Positions 1 through 8,259 of a stretch of 64,000 nt of DNA are shown here, piece after piece. This stretch comes from Halomonas korlensis (GTDB taxonomy: Bacteria; Pseudomonadota; Gammaproteobacteria; Pseudomonadales; Halomonadaceae). The stretch is taken from assembly GCF_900116705.1 (NCBI RefSeq), contig NZ_FPBP01000003.1:310001-374000 (forward strand), written 5' to 3'. Numbering within the stretch: the stretch's first letter is position 1; each line of letters begins with the position of its first letter. The notes beneath the pieces were generated by a model. The model ran no database searches and was not told where the DNA came from. It worked only from the letters and a program-made list of their open reading frames with translations. Both the position numbers and the translations under genes were made by a program.

Positions 1-1
1 C

Positions 2-826
2 CTGGCCATTGGCGATGCCATCGCCAAGTGGCTCGGCGAGGTGCACTCGCCGCTGCAGATCATCTTCTTCCGTACCCTGGTGTCGCTGCCGATGATTGCG
101 GTGCTGGCCTATTTCGGCGGCGGCCTGCGCAAGTTGCGTACCCGCCGTCCCGGGATCCATCTGCTGCGTGGGCTGATCTATACCGGCACCATGTTCTGCT
201 TCGTGCTGGGCCTGACGCTGCTGCCGCTGGCCGAGGCCACTGCCATCGCCTTTGTGGCACCGCTGTTCGTTACCTTGCTCTCTGTGCCTCTGTTGGGCGA
301 GCGCATCGAGGGACCGGTATTGGCGGCGTCGCTGGTGGGCTTCGTCGGGGTGCTGATCGTCGTGCGTCCCGGCGGTGATGCCTTCGACCCTGGCGCCCTG
401 GCATTGATCGGGGCAGCGGTCTTCTATGCGCTGATGATGATCACGGCACGGCGCTGGGGTGGCACCGAGCACCTTTGGGCCATGGTCTTCTACATGACCC
501 TGGTGCCCTTCGTCCTCACTGCCCTGGCGCTGCCCTGGGTGTGGCAGACGCCCCATCCCTGGCACTGGCTGGCCTTTGCAGGATCGGGGCTCTTCGGCGT
601 GGGCGCTACAGCCTTTATCACCATGGCGTTCCGTCATGCCCCGGCGGCTATCGCCGCCCCCTTCGACTACACCGCCATGTTGTGGGCAGTACTGATGGGC
701 TGGTGGTTCTGGGGCGAGATGCCGGACGTCTGGGTGTTCGTCGGTAGCGCTCTGATCATCGGCAGCGGCCTGGCGATCGCCTACCACGAACGACGCACCA
801 CCCTGAAGCGCCGGCCTACTGCCTGA
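2..826 (+). CDS. EamA/DMT-family transporter, 5' end missing
   Basis: This is a multi-pass inner-membrane protein of the drug/metabolite transporter (EamA) family; the substrate cannot be told. The reading frame is open from base 2, and the residues upstream of the first internal GTG (base 41) read like the usual family N-terminus (AIGDAIAKWLGE before HSPLQIIFFRT), so the true start lies before the window. About 274 residues are visible, with repeated hydrophobic segments and a glycine-rich final helix followed by a basic tail, close to the usual 290-300 residues. The last 11 bases overlap the end of the convergent thiE gene. Confidence 0.85.
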   Translation: MAIGDAIAKWLGEVHSPLQIIFFRTLVSLPMIAVLAYFGGGLRKLRTRRPGIHLLRGLIYTGTMFCFVLGLTLLPLAEATAIAFVAPLFVTLLSVPLLGERIEGPVLAASLVGFVGVLIVVRPGGDAFDPGALALIGAAVFYALMMITARRWGGTEHLWAMVFYMTLVPFVLTALALPWVWQTPHPWHWLAFAGSGLFGVGATAFITMAFRHAPAAIAAPFDYTAMLWAVLMGWWFWGEMPDVWVFVGSALIIGSGLAIAYHERRTTLKRRPTA

Positions 827-1430
827 CGAAGGCCCTCGCGGCCGCCTCGGGGTCCGGTTGTCCACAGATCGCCGAGATCACGGCCGCTCCCTGGGCACCG
901 GCCGCACGCACCGCAGCGGCGTGTTCTGCCTTGAGACCGCCGATGGCCACGGCCGGCAGGGGGCTGGCGGCGGCCAGCGTGGCGAGGCCCTCGAACCCGA
1001 TGGGCTGGGCATGATCACCCTTGCTGGAGGTGGCGAATACTGGGCCCAGACCCAGATAGTCGAGTCGGCTGGAGTCGACGCGCGCCAGCTGTTCCTGGGT
1101 CTGTACCGATAGCCCGAGTATAGCGTCCGGCCCCAGGGCCTGGCGTGCCTCGAGCACATCGCCGTCGTCCTGGCCGATGTGCAGGCCGTCGGCACCCACC
1201 GCCAGGGCCACCTCCAGGCGGTCGTTGATGATCAGTGGCACGCCCGTGCCGGCCAGCGCGGTCTTGAGGCGACGCGCCTGCGCGACCAACTCGGGCTCGC
1301 TGGCGTACTTGTCGCGTAGCTGCACGACGGTGACACCGCCACGAACAGCGGCGACCACCGTTTCCAACAGGCCATGCTCAGCGCACAGGCTGGGGTCGGT
1401 GATCAGGTACAGGGAAAGGTCCAGGCGCAT
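816..1430 (-). CDS. thiE: Thiamine phosphate synthase
   Basis: ThiE joins HMP-pyrophosphate and HET-phosphate to make thiamine monophosphate in the cytoplasm. The 204-residue product is a short TIM barrel of normal family length. The visible motifs are VVQLRDK (diphosphate/Mg region), PLIINDR, GADGLHIGQDD, LGLGPVFATSSK and the phosphate-binding AIGGL near the C-terminus. It stands without other thi genes here and no TPP riboswitch is evident in the short gap before it (1431-1472). Its 3' end overlaps the convergent EamA gene by 11 bp. Confidence 0.93.
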   Translation of the reverse strand: MRLDLSLYLITDPSLCAEHGLLETVVAAVRGGVTVVQLRDKYASEPELVAQARRLKTALAGTGVPLIINDRLEVALAVGADGLHIGQDDGDVLEARQALGPDAILGLSVQTQEQLARVDSSRLDYLGLGPVFATSSKGDHAQPIGFEGLATLAAASPLPAVAIGGLKAEHAAAVRAAGAQGAAVISAICGQPDPEAAARAFVRQ

Positions 1431-1472
1431 CGTGATCTCCAGAGGCGGGTTAGGGGCATGTGGCTCGCAAGA

Positions 1473-2000
1473 TCAGGGCGCGGGTGCGGCGGCGCCGAGG
1501 AAACGCTCCTGCCAATAGTCCAGGGCCACCGAGGTGGTGGTGACGTGACGTCCGCGGCCGGGGGCATGGATCATCTGGCCGCCGCCCAGATAGATGCCGA
1601 CATGGCTAGCCTTGCCGCCACGGGCGGTATCGAAGAACAGCAGGTCACCTGGTCTTGCGGCATCGACCCGCGGCAGGGTGGCGAACTGCTGATGTGAGGT
1701 GCGCGGCACGGAAATGCCGGCGCGCGAGTAGCTCAGCTGCACCAGCCCGGAACAATCCAGCCCGCTCTCGCTGGCACCGCCGAAACGGTACGGCGTGCCG
1801 AGGGTGCGTTTCGCCTCGGCAAGGATCAGGGCACGGTCGAGGGAAAGCTCACCCGCGTCGTCACGGGTGGTGAGTTCGCGTCCGGCACAGCCGGCGAGCA
1901 GCAGGATGCCCAAAGATAACGCTAGCAGGCGTGTAACCGGCCAAAGGAAGCCTCCGGCCGGAGGTCGTTCACGATACGCAGCGACAAGGCAGTCGGGCAT
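1473..2000 (-). CDS. NlpC/P60 family lipoprotein, putative peptidoglycan endopeptidase
   Basis: A probable envelope lipoprotein with an NlpC/P60 cysteine peptidase domain, expected to cut peptide stems of peptidoglycan. With the ATG at 2000 the protein has 175 residues. A hydrophobic stretch ends in the lipobox LLAGC (Cys38), and the catalytic set is visible as Cys83 in LDCSGLV, His133 in ASHVGIYLG and His145 in MIHAPG. The stretch before the hydrophobic core is long for a signal peptide and no strong ribosome site is seen, so the start is uncertain (TTG at 2015 is the alternative). It resembles the short Spr/NlpC lipoproteins; the exact substrate is unknown. Confidence 0.85.
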   Translation of the reverse strand: MPDCLVAAYRERPPAGGFLWPVTRLLALSLGILLLAGCAGRELTTRDDAGELSLDRALILAEAKRTLGTPYRFGGASESGLDCSGLVQLSYSRAGISVPRTSHQQFATLPRVDAARPGDLLFFDTARGGKASHVGIYLGGGQMIHAPGRGRHVTTTSVALDYWQERFLGAAAPAP

Positions 2001-2086
2001 GACCAGATGGCTCAATCACGAGGGGCGATGCGGCTAACCTAGCCGATTCGGCACACCAGTGAAAGGCATGTCGGTGATAGGTGATA

Positions 2087-2431
2087 TCAACGAAACGCGA
2101 TACGCGTGCCGTAGGTCAGCATTTCGTCCGGTGACATGGCGTGTCCCGACACCCCGATCATCTCGTCGCCGCACTGATCGGCCCAGGTCAGCACGCCGTG
2201 AGTCAGGCCGATGCTGCCCAAGCGGTCGCGAATCTCGCCGGTGCCCAGGAAAGTGCAGTTCCTGCCCTGCGCATCCGACAGGGTGGACACCCCATTGGCA
2301 TGATGCAGACGCACCGTGTAGATGCCATCCATCGACTCGACCTCGACGATGGGCGACAGGCCATGCGTGATCGCCGTGGCGAGCTGCTTCAGGGTGATGT
2401 GGTCACCGAGTTGGTAGTCAGGTGAAGTCAT
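2087..2431 (-). CDS. DUF6482 family protein
   Basis: A 114-residue soluble protein that I assign to DUF6482 from memory of its pattern: an N-terminal helix, the strand pair VEVESMDGIYTVRLHHANG, an FLGTGEIRDRLGSIGL segment and a C-terminal DEMIG motif. The family is common in Pseudomonas and halomonads and has no known function. No catalytic motif is apparent. It lies 75 bp downstream of the ygiD-like gene on the same strand and could be cotranscribed with it. Confidence 0.6.
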   Translation of the reverse strand: MTSPDYQLGDHITLKQLATAITHGLSPIVEVESMDGIYTVRLHHANGVSTLSDAQGRNCTFLGTGEIRDRLGSIGLTHGVLTWADQCGDEMIGVSGHAMSPDEMLTYGTRIAFR

Positions 2432-2506
2432 GACGCTGTCTCATGCTGGGTTGAGTACAACAAGTGTAGAAGGCGTGAGCATCGCCACAAGGCCTTTTTG
2501 ACGGGG

Positions 2507-3244
2507 TCAAGCGAAGGCGTAGAGGTCCATGGCCAGCACACCGTGCTCCACGCTGTGATGCAGGCGTTCTGCCTGGCCGCCGGCCCCCATGGCGACCAGT
2601 AGCGGCTGAAAGTGCTCGGGGGTCGGGTGGTTGCGCCGCGCCTGCGGCGCGCGCTGCCAGTCGAGCAGGGCCGTCCGATCATCGGCTTGCAGTCGGGCGT
2701 GGACCCAGTCGGCAAACTCGCCGACCCAGGCAGGCATCGGCGCCTTCAGGGCCTGCAATTCCATCAGGTTATGGGTCAGGCTGCCCGAGCCGATCACCAG
2801 AATGTCTTCCTTGCGCAGCACGGCGAGCTTCTCGCCCAGGGCCATCAGCTCGCTGTTTGACCACGTCACCGGCAGGGACAGCGAGACCACCGGGATATTG
2901 GCCTCGGGATACATCAGCGACAGCGGTACCCAGGCGCCGTGGTCCAGGCCGCGCTCGGTGGGGATGGCGTTGAGCTCACGGGCCAGGCGCATCGCCAGTG
3001 CCGGCTCACCCGGGGCGGGGTATTGGCAGTCGAAGAGCGCCTGGGGGAAGCCGCCGAAGTCGTGAATGGTCTCGGGCCGTGCGCTGCTGCTGACCAGCAG
3101 CTGGCGGCTTTCCCAGTGGGCCGAGACCACCACGATCGCCGCGGGCCGCCACTCCTTGCCCAGCTGGCGCAGGAAGTCGTGGGCCGGACCCGGGGTCAGG
3201 GCCAGCATGGGTGAGCCATGGGAAATGAACAGGCTGGGAAGCAT
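2507..3244 (-). CDS. ygiD: DODA-type extradiol aromatic ring-opening dioxygenase (YgiD-like)
   Basis: A 245-residue member of the LigB-like extradiol dioxygenase superfamily; E. coli YgiD is a zinc-dependent 4,5-DOPA dioxygenase. Family signatures are in place: ISHGSP near the N-terminus, VVSAHWES, LDHGAWVPL, GSGSLTHNL and the C-terminal NHPTPEHFQPLL. The histidines in these motifs supply the metal site and catalytic base. Length is normal for the family (about 260). The physiological substrate in this organism cannot be read from context. Confidence 0.88.
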   Translation of the reverse strand: MLPSLFISHGSPMLALTPGPAHDFLRQLGKEWRPAAIVVVSAHWESRQLLVSSSARPETIHDFGGFPQALFDCQYPAPGEPALAMRLARELNAIPTERGLDHGAWVPLSLMYPEANIPVVSLSLPVTWSNSELMALGEKLAVLRKEDILVIGSGSLTHNLMELQALKAPMPAWVGEFADWVHARLQADDRTALLDWQRAPQARRNHPTPEHFQPLLVAMGAGGQAERLHHSVEHGVLAMDLYAFA

Positions 3245-3269
3245 CTCGGTTCTCCTTCGGTAGGGCGGC

Positions 3270-4469
3270 TCAGTAGCCGGTCATCTCAAGATAGCCCCGT
3301 CCACGTGGCTCGCCGCTGGCATGGTCGAAGACGTTCACCTCGCCCTCCCAGTAGCTCACCGTGGTGGGCATCCAGCGATTGGCATGGGGCGCCGCGACTG
3401 TCAGATCAAGGCCCTGGTCCGGGGCCTGCAGCCGCCAGCGGGTGGGCACTTCGCGGCCGGCGACAGCCGAGGTGGTCAAGGGAGTGAGGTCGAGGGCGCT
3501 GTCATCGAGGGACGTCGTCTCGCCTTCCGGGGTAATCCAGGTGCCGGAAAGATAGTCGCCGCCATCCGTGCCGCCGCCCTTCAGGCGAAAAGCCATCAGC
3601 CGGTGACCATCGGCCAGGTGCAGCGAGAACCAGTCCCAGCCGGCCTGGTCGGAACCGAGCAGCTGGCTGCTCCATTCGCGGTCGAGCCAGGCGCGCCCCG
3701 TTACCTGGTGGGGCTCGCCGTGCAGGGTGACCTCACCGCTGACCCGGTAGAAGGGCTGGCTGATGTAGATCGAGCCCTGGCCGTCGGCGGACTTCTGGCT
3801 GAAGCCGTTCTCGCCATGGTGCACCAGGGGCCCCTGGGCCTCCAGCGTTAGACGGTAGCCGAAGCGCGCGTCGTCCGGCCCGGCCCGGGCGGATAGCGTC
3901 AGGCGGTCGAGGGCATCGCGCCCTGGTTCGCTGACGTGGCTGACCATCGACCAGTCGTCGAGCCAGGCGCGGAAAGGGTCCGCGGTGACGCCTGCCTGGT
4001 CACGTTCGGGGTCGCTTTGCCGCGAGCCGACCCGGGCGAAGCGTTCGGCCATCCGGTGGGCGTCGCCCTTGGAGACCGCCATGTGCGCCATCCACAGCTG
4101 GTCGGCGGCCCACGGGCCGGGCGCCTCGGGGCGCTCGGCGGGTGGCTGCTGGGCCTGGCGGAACAGGGTCCACTGCACGCCCAGCGGCTCGCCGGCGGCA
4201 TCCTCAAGATTGGCGGTCAAATACCACCACTCCAGGCGGTAGTCGGGATGGGGGCCGTGGTCCTCGGGGAAGCGCAGCGTTGTGCCGGGCCGGGCCTGCA
4301 CGAAGCCGCCGGCATCGGCGCCCAGCCCGGCGAAGCTCTGCAGTCCCTCTTCCTCCGATACGGTGTGTGGCTCGCATCTCGCCACACCCTGCAACGACAG
4401 CAGCAATAAGATCAGCAGTAAGGCCCGCGGCAGCCCGGATAGGCGGCAGTTACTCGACAGCTGCGTCAT
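3270..4469 (-). CDS. AttH/CrtC-like lipocalin-domain secreted protein
   Basis: A 399-residue exported protein with an N-terminal hydrophobic segment (LLLILLLLSLQGVA) followed by a two-part beta-barrel of the lipocalin-like AttH / carotenoid 1,2-hydratase superfamily. RLEWWYLTANL is the typical opening of the first barrel, and RAWLDREWSSQLL with GWDWFSLHL the typical second part. The ATG at 4469 overlaps the stop of the upstream permease (ATGA), so the two are translationally coupled. Known Att-type loci pair such a protein with an FtsX-like permease and an ATPase. The role is probably envelope lipid or hydrophobic ligand handling, but this is inference; no carotenoid genes are nearby. Confidence 0.75.
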   Translation of the reverse strand: MTQLSSNCRLSGLPRALLLILLLLSLQGVARCEPHTVSEEEGLQSFAGLGADAGGFVQARPGTTLRFPEDHGPHPDYRLEWWYLTANLEDAAGEPLGVQWTLFRQAQQPPAERPEAPGPWAADQLWMAHMAVSKGDAHRMAERFARVGSRQSDPERDQAGVTADPFRAWLDDWSMVSHVSEPGRDALDRLTLSARAGPDDARFGYRLTLEAQGPLVHHGENGFSQKSADGQGSIYISQPFYRVSGEVTLHGEPHQVTGRAWLDREWSSQLLGSDQAGWDWFSLHLADGHRLMAFRLKGGGTDGGDYLSGTWITPEGETTSLDDSALDLTPLTTSAVAGREVPTRWRLQAPDQGLDLTVAAPHANRWMPTTVSYWEGEVNVFDHASGEPRGRGYLEMTGY

Positions 4470-6991
4470 GCCGCTTGCTCCTCGGCGAGCAGCGCCCGGG
4501 GTGGCGTCCGCCACAGTGATAGTGAGGGCAAGGCTGCGGCCAGCAGCGCGACGACCACGGCGGTGGCCACCGTCAGCAGGATCTCGCCAGGGAAGAGGTG
4601 CAGCGGCAAGCGCCAGCCGAAGGCCGCGACGTTGATCACCGCGACCAGCCCGGCCGTGACCGTGATCCCCAGCGGCACGGCCAGCAGGGCGGTCAGCAGC
4701 GACACGCCGCTCAGCTGGGCGAGCTGCACCGTGATCAGCCGGGTTCGCGGCACACCCAGTGCCCAGAGGGGCGCCAGCCGGCGGCGTCGCTCGCGCGCCT
4801 GGGCCAGCAGACTGGTGAGTAGCGCCAGGCCCGCGACAACCAGCGTCAGCGCACTGAGCGCACGGGTAATGGAGAAGGTGCGCTCGAAGATAGTGGTGGA
4901 GATGCGCTTGATCTCGCGCTGATCCTGCAGGGCGTCCCGGCCCAGGCCGAAGCGAGTGGTCAGAGCCTCGGCAAGGGCCGCTTCATCGGCGCCTGGTGCC
5001 AGCACCAGGCCCAGCGAGCCGGGAGGCGCCTGGAAACGCTGCGCCAGCTGTGAGGTGGACAGCAGCACTTCGCCGCGTGGGTTGCCGTAGTCCGGGTAGA
5101 CGGCCACGACGTCGAGCGAGGTCTCGCCGGTCGGCGTGGTGAGCACGAGCCGGTCGCCGGGAGACAGCCCCTGGTCGATGGCCAGCTGCTCGTTGACGAA
5201 GGCCTCGCCGTCGCGGAAGGCTTGCCAGGCGGCCTCGCGTCCCGCCAGCGTCGACAGTAGCGGCCAGCGCGGTGTCAGGGTCTCGCCCGGCGTGATGCCG
5301 TAGACACTGACGGGCAGGTCAAGTGCGGCGGGCGGGCGCTCGCCGGGGGCTTCGCGATAGTCGACCTCGCTCAGGACCGCCTCGGCGTGGCGGGTAGCCA
5401 GGCGTTCAGCGACGCCCGTCTGGCTGGCGAGCCAGGCATCGATCTCGTCGAACTGCGCCGCGGGCGGGTGCAGATAGAGGTCGGCTACCAAGCGCTGATC
5501 CAGCCAGTCGAGAAAGGTCAGGCGAAAGCCACCCACCATGCTGCTCACCCCAAGGTTGGCGGCAAGCGCGATCAACAGCGCCATCATGGCAAGCGAAAGC
5601 CTGGGCAACTGCAGCTGCAGATCCGCCAGGGCCCACTGGACCAGCGGTCGGCCTCGGGTGAGGCGGGCGAGCCCGGCCAGCAGCGTGGCTAATATAGGCG
5701 GCAACCAGAGCGCGCCGGTCAGCAGCAGTGCCGCGAGTATCATGAAGCCGGCCACCAGCCCCTCGCCGGCGGGTTGGCGAGACAGCCAGGCCCATAGCGC
5801 CAGCCCGCCGAGTGCCACCGGCACGCCAGCCAGCGCCATGCGCCGCAGCTGCCGGTGGTAACCCGCTCGCCAGGCCTGCGCATGGCCCAGCCCAAGCACG
5901 CTGAGCCTGGCGGCTCGCCACAGCACGCCGGCGCCGGCCAGCAACAGCCCCCCCAGCGTCACGGCGATCCCGCCCAGCCAGTAGTGCCAAGGCAAGCTGA
6001 GCTCCGCGCCCACGCCGGTGCCGTAGAGGCTGCCCAGGGTGGCGGCCACGTCCGGCAATAACGCGCGCGCCAGCCAGACGCCGCTGACGATGCCGGCCAG
6101 GGCACCCAGCAACCCCAGCAGTATCAGTTCGAAGGCCAGCAGCGCGACCAGGCGCCGGCCCGGCACACCGAGCGCCCGCAGGGTACGCAGCATGCCCAGC
6201 CGCTGCTCCAGGGCCAGGCCCAGTGCGGCCTGCACGATGAAAAGCCCCACCACCAGCGCCAGTAGCGCCATGGCAGTGAGATTGAGATGAAAGCTCTCGG
6301 TGAGCTGTCCCGGTGAGATTCGCGTATCGACACGCGTCAGCACCATGCCCTCCGGGGCCACAGCCAGCGCATCGGGCGCGGTAACCAGCCGACTGAGCGT
6401 GGTACCACGGTCCAGCAGTCGGGCCGCGACGGCGATATCCATCACCAGGGTATCCGGGGGTAGCGCCGGGGCGATGACCAGCGGCGGCAGCCGCTGGCCA
6501 TCGGCAAGCGCTGGCTCGGCACCCTTGGCCTGCTCGGCGTTGGAGACATCGACCCCCAGGGTGGTCAGGGTGTCTGGCGCCAGTCGGGTCTGCCAGGGCG
6601 GCGTAAAGAAGGCCGTCAGTTCACCGCGGCTACCCGCCGTGGCGAAGGCACTGTCGCCGGGCAGGGTGAGCGGGTCGATACCGATCACTCTCAGCGAGGT
6701 GCCATCGCTCGCCTCGAGCTCGCCTTCCAGCAGCGGCGAGACCGGCAGCCCCGCGCGGCGCAGGCGCACGAAATCCTCCCGGGTCAGCGCCTCGCCGTCC
6801 TGGCGCTCCAGCCGGTCGAGCCCGGTAGTGAACAGCGCCTCGGCCCGGGCGTAGCTGTCGCGGGCCGAGGTATTGATCGCCTGCACCCCGCTCCATAGGG
6901 CGCTGGCTACCCACAGGCCCAGCAGCAGCATGGCCAGCTGGCCGGGGTGACGCCGATAGTGAGAGAGCAGAGTCGCCAGGGCAGTAAGCAT
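4466..6991 (-). CDS. FtsX-like ABC transporter permease (Att/LolC-MacB type)
   Basis: An 841-residue inner-membrane permease with the double FtsX layout: an N-terminal membrane segment, a large periplasmic region, a block of helices around residues 245-460, a second periplasmic region, and a final three-helix FtsX domain. I chose the ATG at 6991 over 7000: AGGAGG lies 10 nt before 6991 but only 1 nt before 7000, and 6991 forms a TGATG junction with the preceding collapsed ATPase cistron. It overlaps the lipocalin gene downstream by 4 bp. Its ATPase is presumably the intact paralogue at 8256-8924, since the adjacent one is destroyed. Confidence 0.85.
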   Translation of the reverse strand: MLTALATLLSHYRRHPGQLAMLLLGLWVASALWSGVQAINTSARDSYARAEALFTTGLDRLERQDGEALTREDFVRLRRAGLPVSPLLEGELEASDGTSLRVIGIDPLTLPGDSAFATAGSRGELTAFFTPPWQTRLAPDTLTTLGVDVSNAEQAKGAEPALADGQRLPPLVIAPALPPDTLVMDIAVAARLLDRGTTLSRLVTAPDALAVAPEGMVLTRVDTRISPGQLTESFHLNLTAMALLALVVGLFIVQAALGLALEQRLGMLRTLRALGVPGRRLVALLAFELILLGLLGALAGIVSGVWLARALLPDVAATLGSLYGTGVGAELSLPWHYWLGGIAVTLGGLLLAGAGVLWRAARLSVLGLGHAQAWRAGYHRQLRRMALAGVPVALGGLALWAWLSRQPAGEGLVAGFMILAALLLTGALWLPPILATLLAGLARLTRGRPLVQWALADLQLQLPRLSLAMMALLIALAANLGVSSMVGGFRLTFLDWLDQRLVADLYLHPPAAQFDEIDAWLASQTGVAERLATRHAEAVLSEVDYREAPGERPPAALDLPVSVYGITPGETLTPRWPLLSTLAGREAAWQAFRDGEAFVNEQLAIDQGLSPGDRLVLTTPTGETSLDVVAVYPDYGNPRGEVLLSTSQLAQRFQAPPGSLGLVLAPGADEAALAEALTTRFGLGRDALQDQREIKRISTTIFERTFSITRALSALTLVVAGLALLTSLLAQARERRRRLAPLWALGVPRTRLITVQLAQLSGVSLLTALLAVPLGITVTAGLVAVINVAAFGWRLPLHLFPGEILLTVATAVVVALLAAALPSLSLWRTPPRALLAEEQAA

Positions 6992-7092
6992 CAGGCGCAT
7001 GCCTCCTGTATCGACAACCGGCCATGCGACAGCCACAGGCGGCAGTCCAGCGGGGTCGAACAGGCCTTGTGACTCTGGCGAAACTCGAGCAT
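6991..7092 (-). pseudogene. Collapsed ABC ATPase cistron, 33 codons, coupled to permease
   Basis: This 33-codon open frame begins MLEFRQSHKACSTP and ends with WLSHGRLSIQEACA. The first 14 residues match the start of the intact ATPase at 8256-8924 (MLELRQVHKAYATP) at 10 of 14 positions, and the tail matches its C-terminus (LQLSHGRL). Everything between, including Walker A, signature and Walker B, is missing, so roughly 190 codons were lost without breaking the frame. The ribosome site (AGGAAGG) and the TGATG overlap with the permease start are kept. It cannot be an ATPase; it may survive as a leader that couples translation to the permease. Confidence 0.75.
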
Positions 7093-7253
7093 GGCGGCCT
7101 TCCTGGCGTTGATTGTCAGTGATGGTCGCACAGCCGATGACTCAGGCGAACAGGTGCACAGGTTCTTGATGCGTAAATGCTGCATTTTGGGCGGGATAAG
7201 GGCGGGTGCGCTATGTTGAAATTTCACTTTCTGTACGCTTCAGGAGGTACACG

Positions 7254-7487
7254 ATGGGTATCTGTGCGACTTGCGGTAATGAATATGGCAGCACGTTCAC
7301 GATCACCAAGGACGGCCGGAGCTTCGATTTCGATTCCTTCGAGTGTGCCATTCACAAGCTGGCGCCGTCGTGTGCGCATTGCGGTTGTCGGGTGGTCGGA
7401 CATGGTGTCCAGCAAGATGATACGGTCTATTGCTGCGCCCACTGTGCCCAGCAGGCAGGCGACACCGGGCTGGTCGACCATAACTGA
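7254..7487 (+). CDS. Small cysteine-rich prokaryotic metallothionein-like zinc protein
   Basis: A 77-residue protein with an N-terminal knuckle CATCG, the segment FDSFECAIHKLAPSCAHCGC, and a C-terminal pair YCCAHCA. The dense Cys/His pattern suggests one or two zinc sites, and the second half resembles prokaryotic metallothionein (SmtA-like) proteins. An almost identical pattern occurs in many proteobacterial proteins annotated only as hypothetical or metallothionein-like, which is a judgement from memory. AGGAGG lies 6 nt before the ATG at 7254, so the longer frame from 7206 is not needed. It is transcribed away from the collapsed ATPase cistron. Confidence 0.7.
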   Translation: MGICATCGNEYGSTFTITKDGRSFDFDSFECAIHKLAPSCAHCGCRVVGHGVQQDDTVYCCAHCAQQAGDTGLVDHN

Positions 7488-7548
7488 GCGGACGTCTCCT
7501 GTACCACCGCGCCTATGGCATAACGGGCGGGGCCTCCCTGGCAAGCCT

Positions 7549-8259
7549 CTAGTTGCGGGGTGTCTTAGGGGGCGTGTCCAGGTGCAGCCAGCGGGCCAGT
7601 CGCGAATGGCGCCGTCGGCTCAGATACCACGGCAGGAGGGTCATGACGGTAAGGATTACGGCGGCGGCAAGGAGCGAGAGCAGCGGACTGAGCTCGAAGC
7701 TCTGTCCGAGGCTGGCGAACACCAGACTCATGGGCAGCATGCCGATCAAGGTCCCTGCGGCATAGCGTCCCACGCTGATGGCGGTGACCCCGGCGGCGTA
7801 GCTGACCAGGGCGAAGGAGAAGATCGGGACCAGGCGCGTGATCAGCACGGTCAGGAACAGCAGGCGCTGCGAGCCCTGGTTGCCGAACAGCGGGTTGGTC
7901 GGCAGCTTGGCGCGCAGTGCCTCGCGGCCCAGAACACGGGCAAGATAGAAGGCGATCAGCGCACCAGCCATGGCACCGGCGACCGATAACAGCACCCCTT
8001 TGACCAGGCCGAAGGCCAGCCCGGCGGCGGCGGTCACCGGCAGCGTGGGAATCGGGCCGACCACCACCGCCAGCATCATCAACAGCAGGAGCAGCAACGG
8101 CCCGAGGCTGCCCTGGCTGTTGAACCAGGCGGCGATGCCCGACGGTGACAGGCTCATGGGCAGGCCCAGCCCCTGCAACAGCCACCAGATGCCGGCCATG
8201 ATCGTTACCACCGTGGCGATGAGCACGACTCTGAAGGCCCAGACAGACCGTACTGTCAC
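7549..8259 (-). CDS. TVP38/TMEM64 (DedA-like, SNARE-associated) membrane protein
   Basis: A 236-residue inner-membrane protein of the TVP38/TMEM64 family. The GTG start at 8259 overlaps the stop of the upstream ATPase (GTGA), which sets the start; the longer frame to 8613 is a shadow of the ATPase gene. Family features are the re-entrant GPIPTLPVTAAAGLAFG segment, FYLARVLGRE, and FLTVLITRLVPIFSFALVSYAAG, plus a final helix and a basic C-terminus. Some family members act in lipid scrambling or undecaprenyl-phosphate recycling; which applies here is unknown. Coupling to an ABC ATPase is unusual and may reflect rearrangement. Confidence 0.85.
   Translation of the reverse strand: MTVRSVWAFRVVLIATVVTIMAGIWWLLQGLGLPMSLSPSGIAAWFNSQGSLGPLLLLLLMMLAVVVGPIPTLPVTAAAGLAFGLVKGVLLSVAGAMAGALIAFYLARVLGREALRAKLPTNPLFGNQGSQRLLFLTVLITRLVPIFSFALVSYAAGVTAISVGRYAAGTLIGMLPMSLVFASLGQSFELSPLLSLLAAAVILTVMTLLPWYLSRRRHSRLARWLHLDTPPKTPRN

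Noticed and set aside
1431..1472. A TPP riboswitch before thiE
   Set aside because: The gap is only 42 bp and shows no THI-box motif.
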